From contig NZ_LNZC01000031.1 in assembly GCF_001467535.1 (NCBI RefSeq), positions 1-53,473 of the forward strand: 53,473 bases of DNA, in the 5' to 3' direction. Under the pieces are notes generated by a model. That model did no database searches. It was not told the origin of the DNA and worked only from the letters and a program-made list of their open reading frames with translations. The stretch comes from Legionella worsleiensis. GTDB taxonomy: Bacteria; Pseudomonadota; Gammaproteobacteria; Legionellales; Legionellaceae. Shown in pieces: positions 43,548-53,473 of this stretch (its first letter is position 1; each line of letters starts with the position of its first letter). The translations under genes were made by a program, and so were the position numbers.

Positions 43548-44816
43548 GTGTCGCATTCTGTCGCAGTAGATTCAAGAACATGCATACCTCGTGGTGACTT
43601 AATGGCTTGGATCGTCTGCTTATCTGCAGGCCTATTCTTTCTCTATGAGTTCTTCCAGCTGAATATTTTTGATGTAATCAATCAGCCGTTACGAGATGAT
43701 TTTCACATTGACGCTACTCAATTAAGCTGGATGTCCAGTGCGTATTTGTGGGCTGATATTTTGTTTCTTTTACCTGCTGGGATAATTCTTGACCGTTTTT
43801 CTACACGCAGGGTTATTCTGACCGCCATGTTGATTTGTGTTGTTGGAACCGTTGGTTTTGCAACGACTGAGTCATTTCTACTGGCCTCCTTTTTTCATTT
43901 TCTTTCTGGGATTGGCAATGCGTTTTGCTTTCTCTCATGCGTTGTTTTGGTTTCTCATTGGTTTCCGCCACGCAGGCAGGCGCTGGTTATTGGATCCCTG
44001 GTAACCATGGCTTTCATAGGCGGGATGATGGCTCATACTCCTTTTGCCTATCTTTATGAACTTTTTGGTTGGCGACGCGCATTGTTTATTGATGGTGCAG
44101 TTGGAGCGGTTTTATTAATCTGGATTTATTTGGTTGTTCAGGATAAACCTGCCGATTCGCCAGTACTCACTCGCACCAACCAGGGTGAGGTTTTATCCAG
44201 CTTTATCAAGGCGCTGCGCAACAAACAAAACTGGTTGGCTGGTTTGTTTACTTCTCTTCTTAATTTACCAATTATGGTTTTGTGTGCCTTGTGGGGTGCA
44301 AGTTATCTTCAGGTGGTTCATCATTTACCTGACATTGCAGCCAGTAATGTTGTGAGTTTGATTTTTATGGGAAGTGTGATTGGTTGTCCGCTGGTTGGCT
44401 GGCTTTCTGATTCGCAAGGACGCCGTAAACCGTTGATGATTTTTGGGGCAGTAGCTACTTTAATAACGGTTATTCCATTATTTATGCATGTTGTTCTTTC
44501 TCAAACCCTTCTTGGCATTATCTTTTTCGCTTTAGGTTTTTTTACCAGTACCCAGGTGATATCTTACCCCCTGGTTGCAGAAAGCAATAAACCAGAAAAC
44601 ACCGGGGCTGCTACTGGTATTGCTTCAGTGATTATCATGGGCGGCGGCGGAGTTGGCCAGGTATTATTTGGATGGCTGATGTCGCATCATGCAGGTGTTG
44701 CAGTTTCTGAATATACCGTTGCAGATTTTCAATTTGCCATGTGGATGTTCCCTGTAGCTGCTTTTGCGGCTTTAATTGCTGTGTTAATGACCCGAGAAAC
44801 ATACTGCAAACGATAA
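43548..44816 (+). CDS. phtC: Major facilitator PhtC-like nucleoside transporter
   Basis: A 422-residue MFS protein with 12 predicted helices, of the Legionella Pht (phagosomal transporter) group. The opening 'WIVCLSAGLFFLYEFFQLNI' and motif A-like 'LPAGIILDRFSTRRVI' are shared with its downstream neighbour. It starts with GTG at 43548, preceded by GAAGGAG. In L. pneumophila the phtC-phtD locus supports thymidine salvage in macrophages, and the adjacent tdk and deoB fit this. The symbol is based on context and family. Confidence 0.85.
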   Translation: MSHSVAVDSRTCIPRGDLMAWIVCLSAGLFFLYEFFQLNIFDVINQPLRDDFHIDATQLSWMSSAYLWADILFLLPAGIILDRFSTRRVILTAMLICVVGTVGFATTESFLLASFFHFLSGIGNAFCFLSCVVLVSHWFPPRRQALVIGSLVTMAFIGGMMAHTPFAYLYELFGWRRALFIDGAVGAVLLIWIYLVVQDKPADSPVLTRTNQGEVLSSFIKALRNKQNWLAGLFTSLLNLPIMVLCALWGASYLQVVHHLPDIAASNVVSLIFMGSVIGCPLVGWLSDSQGRRKPLMIFGAVATLITVIPLFMHVVLSQTLLGIIFFALGFFTSTQVISYPLVAESNKPENTGAATGIASVIIMGGGGVGQVLFGWLMSHHAGVAVSEYTVADFQFAMWMFPVAAFAALIAVLMTRETYCKR

Positions 44817-44834
44817 CAATCAGGAGAAGTAATA

Positions 44835-46118
44835 ATGCAGAGAGTGGATGAGTTGAGAGAATATGATGTCAGGCAATCATCTTTTTTACCCTGGATAGTC
44901 TGTTTTGCCGCAACTCTGTTTTTCTTTTACGAGTTTATTCAAGGAAATATGTTTGCTTCTATCGCTGCAAACATCATGCAAGATTATCATATTCAAGCCG
45001 ATAAAATGGCTTATTTATCCAGCATCTATTATTTATCAAATGTTCTTTTTCTGTTTATTGCGGGAATGATACTGGACCGATATTCGATTAAAAATACCAT
45101 TTTATTTGCCATGTCTTTGTGTGTGGTGAGTACATTTATTCTTGCTTATTCGCATTCGTTTTATGTTGCATTGTTCTGTCGTTTTATCACGGGCATAGGA
45201 AGTGCATTTTGTTTTCTTGGCCCCGTTAGGTTGGCTTCCCACTGGTTTCCGCCCAAACGAATGGCTTTGGTTACCGGAGCCATAGTTACTATGGCTATGA
45301 CGGGTGGAATGCTGGCTCAATACCCATTAACCAAACTTGTTGCTTATGTCGGTTGGCGACAGGCGGTTCTGGATGTTGGAATACTTGGATTTGCCATGTT
45401 GGTTGTCATGTTTTTTTGGATTAAGGAAAGGCCGCATTTTGCTGTGAAAAAAGAGGGAAAACCTCTGAAAGTTATGGCTGCAGCCAAAAGTGCCTATCTT
45501 AATCCTCAGTATGTTCGTGCTGCTTTTTATACCAGCTTGATGAATATGGCAATTGCCGTATTTGGCGCCATGATGGGTACCTTGTATCTGGAACAGCGGT
45601 TGAGTATTAGTGCTGAACAGGCTTCTATGGTCAATGGCATGTTGTTTTTGGGAGCTATCGTTGGTTCGCCTTTGGTTGGATGGATATCTGATAAAGTGGG
45701 TTTACGAATTCTACCTATGAAACTGGGTGTCTTTGCTTCCATGCTTACGGTATTAGCGGTACTGTATCTTCCTGTTTCTGTGAATGTTATGACCGTTCTT
45801 TTTTTCCTGTTGGGGTTCTTTACTTCTGCTCAGGTTATTAGTTACGCTCTGGTTGCTGAAAGCAGTTCTCCGGTGATGACTGCAACGGCAGTAAGTGTTA
45901 TTTCTATATTAACTCAAGGCGGATACCTGGTTTATCAAAATGTGTTTAGTAATTTGTTAACCAATTACGGCGGCATGCATATGATTAACGAGGTTCCCGT
46001 TTATTTGTTAGAAGCGTATCAGCATGCTGCGATAATATTACCAGCCGGATTGGTGATCGCATTTTTATTGTTGATTGGATTAAAAGAGACGTATTGTAAA
46101 CAAGCTGAGTATCAATAG
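44835..46118 (+). CDS. phtD: Major facilitator PhtD-like nucleoside transporter
   Basis: A 427-residue MFS paralog of the upstream gene, with the same start pattern ('[20 protein letters not shown]') and '[18 protein letters not shown]'. Tandem duplication is the likely origin. An AGGAGAAG site supports the ATG at 44835. Its TAG stop overlaps the GTG start of deoB by one base, so transporter and mutase are coupled. PhtD-like proteins import pyrimidine nucleosides; the individual substrate cannot be read. Confidence 0.85.
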   Translation: MQRVDELREYDVRQSSFLPWIVCFAATLFFFYEFIQGNMFASIAANIMQDYHIQADKMAYLSSIYYLSNVLFLFIAGMILDRYSIKNTILFAMSLCVVSTFILAYSHSFYVALFCRFITGIGSAFCFLGPVRLASHWFPPKRMALVTGAIVTMAMTGGMLAQYPLTKLVAYVGWRQAVLDVGILGFAMLVVMFFWIKERPHFAVKKEGKPLKVMAAAKSAYLNPQYVRAAFYTSLMNMAIAVFGAMMGTLYLEQRLSISAEQASMVNGMLFLGAIVGSPLVGWISDKVGLRILPMKLGVFASMLTVLAVLYLPVSVNVMTVLFFLLGFFTSAQVISYALVAESSSPVMTATAVSVISILTQGGYLVYQNVFSNLLTNYGGMHMINEVPVYLLEAYQHAAIILPAGLVIAFLLLIGLKETYCKQAEYQ

Positions 46119-47338
46119 TGACAGGACGAGTTTGTATTTTATTGATGGATTCTTTTGGCATAGGTGCCAGTCTGGATGCTTCACGTTATGGTGATGAGGG
46201 TGCTAATACCTTTGTTCATATTTATGAAGCGTGTGAACGTGGCGCCTGCGATATTGAGGGCCTACGTCAAGGGCCTTTAAAGTGCCCTAATCTAGCCAAA
46301 CTGGGTTTATTTCATGCAGCGGTAGCCAGCTCAGGACTAAAATTTGTCGATTTAGCGACTATGCCAGAGCCAGAGGGTTATTATGGCTATGCAGTTGAGC
46401 AGAGTCTGGGCAAGGACACGCCAAGTGGGCACTGGGAGCTCGCTGGTGTACCTGTTTCTTTTGAATGGGGATATTTTCCCGACACGCCTCATTGCTTCCC
46501 TAAAAAACTGATAGATTCTTTTGTGAAACAAGCGGGATTACCTGGTGTTTTAGGTGAAAAACACGCTTCCGGTACAACCATACTCGATGAGTTGGGTGAA
46601 GAGCATATTCGTTCTGGAAAACCAATAGTTTATACTTCCGCTGACAGTGTGTTCCAAATCGCAGCGCATGAAGAGTCCTTTGGTTTGCAACGCTTGTACG
46701 ATATTTGTGAGATTGCGCGAAATCTTGTGGATGAGTATCAAATCGGCCGAGTGATTGCCAGACCATTTATCGGTAGGCACGGTTCTTTCAAACGCACCGC
46801 TAATCGTAAAGACTATGCTACTTTACCTCCTGAAAAAACGTTACTGGATTATCTAAAGAATGCAGGAAGAGAGGTTATTGCAATAGGAAAAATTGCGGAT
46901 ATTTATGCCCATCAAGGCGTCACTCAGGAAATTAAAGCAGACGGTAATATGGCGTTGTTTGATGCGACGCTTGCCACCATGAAAACTGCTCCGCAAGGCA
47001 GTCTGGTTTTTACCAATTTTGTTGATTTTGATTCTTCATACGGACACAGACGTAATGTTGCAGGTTATGCCTATGCTATTGAAGAGTTTGATGCCCGTTT
47101 ACCTGAATTGTCAGCTGTACTTAATCCAGATGATATTGTCATAATCGCTGCAGATCATGGTTGCGATCCTACTTTTCCGGGATCTGATCACACCCGAGAA
47201 CATATTCCCGTTTTAGCTTTCGGCCCTAAATTACAAGGGCGTTTTATTGGACGGCGTGATACCTTTGCAGATATTGGTCAGAGCCTGGCTCAATACCTCA
47301 AAGTGGATACTTTACCGCACGGTATTTCATTTTTTTAA
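46118..47338 (+). CDS. deoB: Phosphopentomutase
   Basis: A 406-residue enzyme that interconverts (deoxy)ribose 1-phosphate and 5-phosphate. The alkaline-phosphatase-like metal site is visible: '[20 protein letters not shown]' at the start, '[15 protein letters not shown]' near 170-185, and '[19 protein letters not shown]' near 345-365. Length matches E. coli DeoB (407 aa). The start is GTG, overlapping the phtD stop. Downstream of uptake and phosphorolysis it sends pentose into central metabolism. Confidence 0.96.
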   Translation: MTGRVCILLMDSFGIGASLDASRYGDEGANTFVHIYEACERGACDIEGLRQGPLKCPNLAKLGLFHAAVASSGLKFVDLATMPEPEGYYGYAVEQSLGKDTPSGHWELAGVPVSFEWGYFPDTPHCFPKKLIDSFVKQAGLPGVLGEKHASGTTILDELGEEHIRSGKPIVYTSADSVFQIAAHEESFGLQRLYDICEIARNLVDEYQIGRVIARPFIGRHGSFKRTANRKDYATLPPEKTLLDYLKNAGREVIAIGKIADIYAHQGVTQEIKADGNMALFDATLATMKTAPQGSLVFTNFVDFDSSYGHRRNVAGYAYAIEEFDARLPELSAVLNPDDIVIIAADHGCDPTFPGSDHTREHIPVLAFGPKLQGRFIGRRDTFADIGQSLAQYLKVDTLPHGISFF

Positions 47339-47349
47339 CCAAGCTCCCA

Positions 47350-47376
47350 TTGAATTTTTCATTATCATCCCCATGT
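47350..47376 (+). promoter_or_regulatory. Heat-shock (sigma-32) promoter of hslVU
   Basis: A -35 TTGAAT (47350-47355), a 13-bp spacer and the -10 CCCCATGT (47369-47376) closely match the RpoH consensus (CTTGAA, about 13-15 bp, CCCCATNT). It lies about 33 bp before the hslV start, as expected for this heat-shock operon. Confidence 0.8.
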
Positions 47377-47408
47377 GTAGGTTTTCTGTATGATTTGAGG
47401 ATTTTATT

Positions 47409-47957
47409 TTGGAACAATATCGTGGGACAACAATACTCTCAGTACGTCGTGGTAATCAGGTAGTTATCGGGGGAGATGGTCAGGTTACCCTGGGTAATAC
47501 TGTAATGAAAGGAAATGCACGCAAGGTAAGACGTTTGTATAAAGACAAAGTGATTGCCGGATTTGCGGGCGGGACTGCCGATGCGTTTACCCTTTTTGAA
47601 CGTTTTGAGAGCAAACTGGAAATGCATCAAGGTCATCTGGTCAGGGCGGCAGTTGAACTTGCCAAGGACTGGAGAACAGACAGAATGTTAAGGCGGCTTG
47701 AAGCAGTGCTCGCCGTAGCTGACAGTAAATCCTCGTTAATCATCACGGGTAATGGCGATGTTATTGAACCCGAAGAAAGTCTAATCGCTATAGGCTCAGG
47801 TGGTCCCTTTGCCCAAGCGGCTGCAAAAGCATTGATGGAAAATACCAAATTATCCGCTGCAGATATAGTACGTAAAGCCCTCACTATAGCGGGAGATATT
47901 TGTATTTATACCAATAACAACTTAACCATAGAAGAATTGAATAATGACAACAAATAA
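47409..47957 (+). CDS. hslV: HslV (ClpQ) protease subunit
   Basis: A 182-residue proteasome-like threonine peptidase that forms the inner rings of HslUV. The start is TTG at 47409 with GAGGA eight bases upstream. The sequence '[16 protein letters not shown]' carries a six-residue propeptide before the catalytic Thr, unlike E. coli, where only Met precedes it. '[11 protein letters not shown]' holds the active-site lysine. A sigma-32 promoter lies upstream. It overlaps hslU by 14 bp. Confidence 0.95.
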   Translation: MEQYRGTTILSVRRGNQVVIGGDGQVTLGNTVMKGNARKVRRLYKDKVIAGFAGGTADAFTLFERFESKLEMHQGHLVRAAVELAKDWRTDRMLRRLEAVLAVADSKSSLIITGNGDVIEPEESLIAIGSGGPFAQAAAKALMENTKLSAADIVRKALTIAGDICIYTNNNLTIEELNNDNK

Positions 47958-49284
47958 CAGTGTAGTAATGACACCAAGAGAAATAGTTCAGGAACTGGAT
48001 AAACACATTATTGGCCAAGACGATGCAAAGCGAGCTGTAGCTATTGCTTTGCGAAATCGCTGGCGTCGAATGAAAATTAAAGATCCAGTATTACGCAGTG
48101 AAATTATGCCTAAGAATATTTTGATGATTGGGCCAACGGGTGTTGGTAAAACAGAAATCGCTCGAAGACTGGCAAAGCTCGCTCAAGCTCCGTTTATTAA
48201 AGTTGAAGCCACTAAATTCACTGAAGTAGGGTATGTAGGACGTGATGTAGATTCCATTCTTCGTGATTTAACGGATATTGCAATTAAACAAGAACGTGAG
48301 TCAGCCATGAAGAAAGTCGAACATTTGGCTGAAGATGCTGCTGAAGAGCGTATTTTAGATGTATTGCTGCCTCCTGCACGCGGTAGTCTTACACCTGGAG
48401 AAAAAGACTCTACAGCAAGACAAGTGTTTCGCAAACAATTAAGAGAGGGAACACTTGATGATAATGAGATTGAAATTGAAATAGCTGCAACACCAGTGGG
48501 TATTGAAATTATGGCTCCTCCGGGTATGGAAGAAATGACCAGTCAATTGCAATCCATGTTTCAGCAAGTAGGCACTCATCGTACCAAAACACGCAAAATG
48601 ACTGTCGCTAAAGCGATGAAAATACTACAAGAAGAGGAAGCAGCCAAACTCATCAATGAAGAAGACATCAAGATTAAAGCCATAGAAAGCGTTGAACAAA
48701 ATGGAATAGTTTTTATTGATGAATTGGATAAAGTTGCCAAGCGTTCTGAAGGCAGTGGCGGTGATGTATCACGTGAAGGGGTGCAAAGAGACTTACTTCC
48801 ATTAGTTGAGGGAACTACTGTATCTACCAAGTACGGTATGGTTAAGTCAGATCACATCCTGTTTATTGCATCCGGTGCCTTCCATGTTGCGAAACCTTCT
48901 GATCTGATTGCTGAATTACAGGGACGTTTGCCTATTCGAGTTGAATTGTCTGCTTTAACAGTTGAGGATTTTGTGCGGATTCTTACCGAGCCTAGTTCTT
49001 CATTAACTTTACAATATGCTGCTCTGATGGAAACTGAGGGTCTAACCCTGACTTTTGATGAAACAGGCATCAGGCGTATTGCCGAAGTTGCGTGGCAGGT
49101 GAATGAACGCATGGAAAATATTGGTGCCCGGCGTTTATACACTGTCATGGAGCGTTTATTAGAAGTTGTCTCTTTTGAAGCCACGGATAAGTCCGGGGAG
49201 TCTGTTCATGTTGACAGAGCTTACGTTGATAAAAATCTGGGTCAGTTATTGGCTGATGAAGATCTGGCTCGTTATATTCTATAA
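47944..49284 (+). CDS. hslU: HslU (ClpY) unfoldase ATPase
   Basis: A 446-residue AAA+ ATPase that unfolds substrates and feeds them to HslV. Motifs: '[20 protein letters not shown]' near the start, Walker A '[12 protein letters not shown]' near 60, '[13 protein letters not shown]' Walker B, and the pore-side 'GYVGRDV' loop. The C terminus '[12 protein letters not shown]' matches the tail that docks on HslV. Length equals E. coli HslU (443 aa). Translationally coupled to hslV. Confidence 0.97.
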   Translation: MTTNNSVVMTPREIVQELDKHIIGQDDAKRAVAIALRNRWRRMKIKDPVLRSEIMPKNILMIGPTGVGKTEIARRLAKLAQAPFIKVEATKFTEVGYVGRDVDSILRDLTDIAIKQERESAMKKVEHLAEDAAEERILDVLLPPARGSLTPGEKDSTARQVFRKQLREGTLDDNEIEIEIAATPVGIEIMAPPGMEEMTSQLQSMFQQVGTHRTKTRKMTVAKAMKILQEEEAAKLINEEDIKIKAIESVEQNGIVFIDELDKVAKRSEGSGGDVSREGVQRDLLPLVEGTTVSTKYGMVKSDHILFIASGAFHVAKPSDLIAELQGRLPIRVELSALTVEDFVRILTEPSSSLTLQYAALMETEGLTLTFDETGIRRIAEVAWQVNERMENIGARRLYTVMERLLEVVSFEATDKSGESVHVDRAYVDKNLGQLLADEDLARYIL

Positions 49285-49293
49285 CGGTTAATT

Positions 49294-49350
49294 AATGGTT
49301 AACGATCCCGGAGTAAACTGTACTTCAGGGATTTGTTAACCATTTTTTCA
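49294..49350 (+). terminator. Strong terminator after hslU
   Basis: AATGGTTAAC (49294-49303) pairs with GTTAACCATT (49335-49344), with an inner GATCCC/GGGAT stem, and ends in TTTTTT. It closes the hslVU transcript and lies between convergent genes, so it probably limits read-through into yihY from both sides. Confidence 0.85.
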
Positions 49351-50601
49351 ATGTACCGTTTTACGAAACAATTCTTCCAGATTAATATTAAGCGATTTTT
49401 GTAAGCCTTTATCATTTTTTCTAAATGTTGCACGCCATTGTTCGGCCAGAGATGATTTGGAATAATCCAGTTCAATATGTGTTGGAAGACGATAGGGCAA
49501 AAATTGAGTTAAATCATACAAGGTGATCTGACTTAGATCCCTGCTTAGCATGTAATGACCGTCAGCTGTCGCATGAATCAGTTCAAGATGGATAAGAGCA
49601 TTTATCATTTCATCAACATCCTCGCTAAAAGGTTGATTGCTCGTATCGACCAGCTCACTAAAACTGAGTCCTTTCCCATGCCGCTGAGCTAACCAAAGTT
49701 GATGCAACCAAAGCAAAGCGTGTGAGAATCCATCAAGAGATTTGCCTTCCCGGCGTTGATGATGGACGGAAAATGCATAACTTATTTCTGCTCCTAAAAG
49801 GGTAATCAGCCAAACCCAGTATACCCAAATAAAAAATATAGGCACCGTTGCAAAAGCACCATAGAGTAATTCATACGTATTGAATTGAATCAGATAATAA
49901 GCAAAAGCTTGTTTTGCCAATTCAAATAAAATGGCGGCCACTAAACCACCCCAAAATGCGTGCGCTATCTTAATCGGACAATTTGGAACTATAGAATAAA
50001 GGAAAGTAAAACCGATTAGAGAGAGTAGTAAGGGCGAGTAGTGCAATAGGATAAATGGCGGTTGGTGTGCTGCAAACAAAGGCATAGAGATTAAATAGGA
50101 ACTAACAGCCAGACTCAATCCCAAAATTACCGGTGCCAGAGAGATTATTGCCCAATAGATAAGGAATGAAGCTATTCCATGGCGTGCTGCAGTCACTCTC
50201 CATATTTTATTAAAAGCCCGTTCAATCGTAAACATAACCAGCAGTGCTGTGAAGATAAGAAATGCAATACCCCAAATGGACAATCTGGATGCCTGAGCCG
50301 CAAATTGTTGTACATAGGCTTGCACGATTTTTCCTGTAGCGGGAACGAAATTATCAAAAATAAAGCTTTGCACAGGCTCCGACATGCTTTGGAACATTGG
50401 AAAAGCGGAGAATATAGCTAAGCCCACAGACATCAACGGTACTATTGCAAGCAAAGTGGCGAATGACAAAGCTGAGGCAATATAAGCACATTCATCCTTG
50501 ATAAAATGTTCAATAACAAAACGTATGAATCGGTCGCAAGCACAGTAGCTGTTGGTAACTCGTTCTTTCCAATTTAATTTTTTTCTGGATTCTTTTTTCA
50601 T
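49348..50601 (-). CDS. YihY/BrkB-family inner-membrane protein
   Basis: A 417-residue protein with about six membrane helices in residues 30-280, starting 'IRFVIEHFIKDECAYIASAL' and including 'ALLVMFTIERAFNKIWRVT', a hallmark of the YihY (former 'RNase BN') family. The C-terminal ~130 residues are soluble, with a winged-helix-like 'LIHLELIHATADGHYMLSRD'. The older RNase BN name is an error for this family; its true function is unknown. It converges on hslU and diverges from rtxA. Confidence 0.88.
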   Translation of the reverse strand: MKKESRKKLNWKERVTNSYCACDRFIRFVIEHFIKDECAYIASALSFATLLAIVPLMSVGLAIFSAFPMFQSMSEPVQSFIFDNFVPATGKIVQAYVQQFAAQASRLSIWGIAFLIFTALLVMFTIERAFNKIWRVTAARHGIASFLIYWAIISLAPVILGLSLAVSSYLISMPLFAAHQPPFILLHYSPLLLSLIGFTFLYSIVPNCPIKIAHAFWGGLVAAILFELAKQAFAYYLIQFNTYELLYGAFATVPIFFIWVYWVWLITLLGAEISYAFSVHHQRREGKSLDGFSHALLWLHQLWLAQRHGKGLSFSELVDTSNQPFSEDVDEMINALIHLELIHATADGHYMLSRDLSQITLYDLTQFLPYRLPTHIELDYSKSSLAEQWRATFRKNDKGLQKSLNINLEELFRKTVH

Positions 50602-50927
50602 CGTTTTTTTCTTAATAGTGGCATTATTTATTGATTTGGATGATCTCTTGTTGCTATTTTAATTCTAATGGTTCTTTACATACTTGTAATTATTACAGTG
50701 ACTGTAAATCATTATAGGTTAATTTTGTAATTAATAAGATGATGCTCTTTAAGTATTCTATTTACGCTATTAGACATCCTTTTCATTTATTCAGTGTGCT
50801 GTAATTAAGGATTGATTCACTGATACATAATGATTCAAATATTAACAGTTTTGTTACAATCAATTGGCTAATTTGTTCTACATTTGAGCTATTCTTAATT
50901 TGAGTAGTTCCAATTTCACGAGGATAG
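50602..50927. other. Divergent promoter region of rtxA
   Basis: 326 bp, very AT-rich, between yihY and rtxA. It should hold the regulatory sites of rtxA, but I cannot pick a -35/-10 pair. A possible pair is TTGTTC with TAATTT about 17 bp apart near 50873-50901. GAGGA at 50920-50924 is the rtxA ribosome site. No operator is clear. Confidence 0.35.
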
Positions 50928-50930
50928 ATG

Positions 50931-53473
50931 ATGTTAACACAAGCAGTCATCGGTGTTGTAAGAGCTCTTAACGGAATACTTGAAAAAGTCAATGCGCAGG
51001 GAGAAGCACAGATTGTCAAGCCAGGCGCAACACTGAATCAAGGTGATGTACTCACGCTCTTGAGTGGTGAGGCCTATATCCAATTTATTCAAGGATTTCC
51101 AGAGTCATTAGCTTTAAATAAGCCTTTTCCTCTTGATGGAATCTCTCCGGCATTAAAATTTGGTGCCTTGAATATGACTGAAGAAATCATCAAAGAAGCA
51201 TTGGCAAAAGGCATTGATCCCTCCCTGATCCTTGATATTCTTGGTGCGACTGCGGCCGGTATCGAAATTACTGGATCTGGTGGTGATTCCTTTTATATAG
51301 ATCCTTTGTATGGCTCAGGACATGTTTTTTCAGGATATTCTACCTTTGCTGCGTCCTTTGATAATTATCTCTCATCGGTTGAGCCTCAGGGAATTGTGTA
51401 TAGACCAGAAAATGAAATTTCAACACAATTAGACACGTTGGTAATACCTGATATTATTATCCCACCTCAAATTATAAGTGGTATATTTGCTGGTGATGTC
51501 AGTGAATCAGGTGGTCTTAACAATTCAATAGCAGGGGTGCCTAAATTTACGGCCCAAATAACCAGTATTAATGGTTTTATTCCTGAAGTAAGAACAGGTC
51601 TTTTGGGAACATTTTCCCTGGAAAATTCAGGAACATGGACTTATGAGTTGCATAGTAACAGTCCCATGGTTGATGCGCTTAGAGCAGGTGAAGTACGTAT
51701 AGTTACTTTTGATGCAGTCTCTATGGACGGTACCACGCAACAGATAACCGTCAATATTCATGGTGAAAATGATGCTCCTTATGTAGTTTCAGAAAATTAC
51801 AATACTCGAGAAGAAACGACTTTGACTGGCAATGTATTGGCCAATGAAAGCGATCCTGAAGGTGATTCCGTATACATCACTACCTTCAGAGTAGATGGTG
51901 ATTCTACCTTGTATCAAGCAGGGCAGACGGCTTTAATTAGCGGTAAAGGCCAATTAACTCTATTGGCTAATGGAGATTTTAGCTTTATTCCCGTAGTGGA
52001 TTATAACGGCTCAATTCCAACCACGACTTATACAATGTCTGACGGAACTATGGAGAACAGTACTACTCTCTCCTTAAGTGTCAGTTCAGTAAATGACGCA
52101 CCAGAAGGTGCAGATAAAAACATATTGACCCAAGAAGACACACCAGTTGTTATCCAGGCAGCAGATTTTGGTTTTACCGATCCTGATGATAGTTCCGCTA
52201 ATGATTTTCTTGCGGTGAAAATCAACACACTACCCGTGGACGGATCTTTGTATTTAAACGGTACTGCTGTTGCTGTCGGGCAAATTATTAGTGTTGCAGC
52301 CATTAATGCCAATTCCTTGGTATACGTTCCTTCTGCCAATATGAGTGGATCAATTAACTTTACGTTCCAGGTTCAGGACAATGGAGGCACTTTAAACGGT
52401 GGAATAGACCTTGATCCTACCCCGAATACTTTGACCATCAACGTAACACCAGTGAACGATGCTTTTAGTGATGCAGATGAAAATCTTACTGTATCCGAAG
52501 ACACCGTCTTAAGTGGCAATGTACTAACTGGTACGAATAGTATCGAAGGCGCAGTGAGCGTGGCTACTTTTACCGTTTCAGGGGATGCAAACACATACGC
52601 AGCTGGAGATGTGGCAACTATCGCCGGAGTCGGAAGCTTGCAGATTAATGCCAATGGCGTATTTAATTTTACTCCTTTAGCAGATTATAACGGACCAGTA
52701 CCACTGGTTACGTACACCATGACGGATGGTTTTACGAGTGATACATCCAACTTGACCATCAACATTAATCCAGTAGCCGACATAGCCAACGATGCAGCAA
52801 TTACTAACGAAAATACCCCTGTTACTTTGGATGTTAATGCCAATGATACGTTTGAAAATGCTGGTCATACCATTACTGCGATTAACGGTACGGCCATCGC
52901 TGTAGGTGGTTCTGTCAATGTTGTGAATGGAACGGTTCTTTTGAATGCCGATGGTACTTTAAGTTTTAGCCCAGCCGCTAATTTCAACGGAACTACTGAT
53001 TTTACGTACACCGTCACTTCTGGTGGAACAACAGAAACGGCTACCGTTACTATGACGGTGAATGCGGTGAATGATGCTCCGGTCAACAGCGTGTCTGGCG
53101 CACAGATCCTGAGTGAAGACGCTTCTCGAGTGTTCAGCTCTGCCAATGGCAATGCCTTGAGTGTGGCCGATACTGACAGTGCGGTGGTGACGACGACCGT
53201 TTCTGTACTGCATGGCAGTTTGACGGCTGTTGCAACCGCTGGAGTGACCATCACCAATAACGGCACAGGATCGGTTACTTTAAGCGGTTCTCCCGCAGCA
53301 ATCACTGCGGCTTTAGACGGCTTAAGCTACAGTCCAGTAGCCGATTACCACGGTTCCGATACCTTGACCATGAGCACCACCGATGGTGCGCTGCTCGACA
53401 GCGATACCGTAGGCATTACCATTAATCCTGTAGTGGATATTGTCGATGATGCTTTTGCGACCAATGAAGACAC
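50931..53473 (+). CDS. rtxA: RtxA giant adhesin, N-terminal part (runs off the window)
   Basis: An open frame of ~847 codons continues past the window end. Residues 1-120 are a LapA/BapA-type retention module with the protease site 'GATAAGIEI': TAAG at residues 107-110, the cut position of the periplasmic protease LapG. Next comes a linker, then cadherin-like tandem repeats of ~100 residues marked by 'VNDAP' and 'EDTxLxGNVL', each ending 'DYNG...TYTMxDG'. Such adhesins pass through a type I secretion system and stay anchored in the outer membrane until LapG cuts. In Legionella, RtxA promotes attachment and entry. Start could be 50928 or 50931; 50931 gives better spacing from GAGGA. Confidence 0.93.
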   Translation, partial: MLTQAVIGVVRALNGILEKVNAQGEAQIVKPGATLNQGDVLTLLSGEAYIQFIQGFPESLALNKPFPLDGISPALKFGALNMTEEIIKEALAKGIDPSLILDILGATAAGIEITGSGGDSFYIDPLYGSGHVFSGYSTFAASFDNYLSSVEPQGIVYRPENEISTQLDTLVIPDIIIPPQIISGIFAGDVSESGGLNNSIAGVPKFTAQITSINGFIPEVRTGLLGTFSLENSGTWTYELHSNSPMVDALRAGEVRIVTFDAVSMDGTTQQITVNIHGENDAPYVVSENYNTREETTLTGNVLANESDPEGDSVYITTFRVDGDSTLYQAGQTALISGKGQLTLLANGDFSFIPVVDYNGSIPTTTYTMSDGTMENSTTLSLSVSSVNDAPEGADKNILTQEDTPVVIQAADFGFTDPDDSSANDFLAVKINTLPVDGSLYLNGTAVAVGQIISVAAINANSLVYVPSANMSGSINFTFQVQDNGGTLNGGIDLDPTPNTLTINVTPVNDAFSDADENLTVSEDTVLSGNVLTGTNSIEGAVSVATFTVSGDANTYAAGDVATIAGVGSLQINANGVFNFTPLADYNGPVPLVTYTMTDGFTSDTSNLTININPVADIANDAAITNENTPVTLDVNANDTFENAGHTITAINGTAIAVGGSVNVVNGTVLLNADGTLSFSPAANFNGTTDFTYTVTSGGTTETATVTMTVNAVNDAPVNSVSGAQILSEDASRVFSSANGNALSVADTDSAVVTTTVSVLHGSLTAVATAGVTITNNGTGSVTLSGSPAAITAALDGLSYSPVADYHGSDTLTMSTTDGALLDSDTVGITINPVVDIVDDAFATNED

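Noticed and set aside
52028..53305. Several minus-strand frames within rtxA
   Set aside because: They are antisense to the repeat-rich adhesin frame, which is open without stops to the window end.

Overview
The window looks like a Legionella pneumophila chromosome, or that of a very close relative. It is AT-rich. It carries a block ordered like the region I remember between sidA and rtxA: a SidA-like protein, DbpA, ComEC, the type IV minor-pilin operon, RhlE, the PhtC/PhtD transporters with Tdk and DeoB, HslVU and the start of RtxA. The assignment rests on gene content and remembered synteny, not on a search.

Region 1 (1 to about 11,600) is an accessory island of decayed mobile elements and small defence- or addiction-like genes. 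In order it holds: the end of an IS21-like element that truncates a kinase-like gene; a HEPN-like gene; a serine recombinase with a three-part res-like site; small unknown genes; a second HEPN-like gene; a frameshifted remnant of another serine recombinase; HicAB; a frameshifted small membrane ORF; a REP-like palindrome; a RelE-like toxin with an in-frame amber stop, its intact XRE antitoxin and an overlapping PD-(D/E)xK nuclease gene; and two 293-bp MITE-like elements in inverted orientation around two unknown genes. A P-loop kinase closes the island.

Region 2 (11,600-24,600) holds envelope and metabolic genes. There is an outer-membrane barrel with a Cys-rich secreted partner, a eukaryotic-type sterol reductase (DHCR7-like), and a coiled-coil periplasmic protein. 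A phosphorylase of the archaeal AMP/thymidine type overlaps a PRPP-synthase-like gene. They are followed by a CBS/CorC protein, Tag, MscS, the SidA-like candidate effector and two membrane proteins.

Region 3 (24,600-38,200) holds DNA uptake and type IV pilus genes: dbpA, a Bcr-type exporter, comEC, then fimT-pilV-pilW-pilX-pilY1-pilE as one tight minus-strand operon, and rhlE.

Region 4 (38,200-53,473) holds a polysaccharide deacetylase, a candidate Dot/Icm effector with a C-terminal E-block, an ArnT-like glycosyltransferase, and a thymidine-salvage cluster (tdk, phtC, phtD, deoB). hslVU follows behind a near-consensus sigma-32 promoter, then a YihY-family protein and the first ~847 codons of the giant adhesin RtxA. 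RtxA has a LapA-type retention module and a TAAG protease site. Nucleoside handling recurs in the window: the phosphorylase and PRPP-synthase pair, tdk, phtC/D and deoB. No tRNA, rRNA or CRISPR array was seen.
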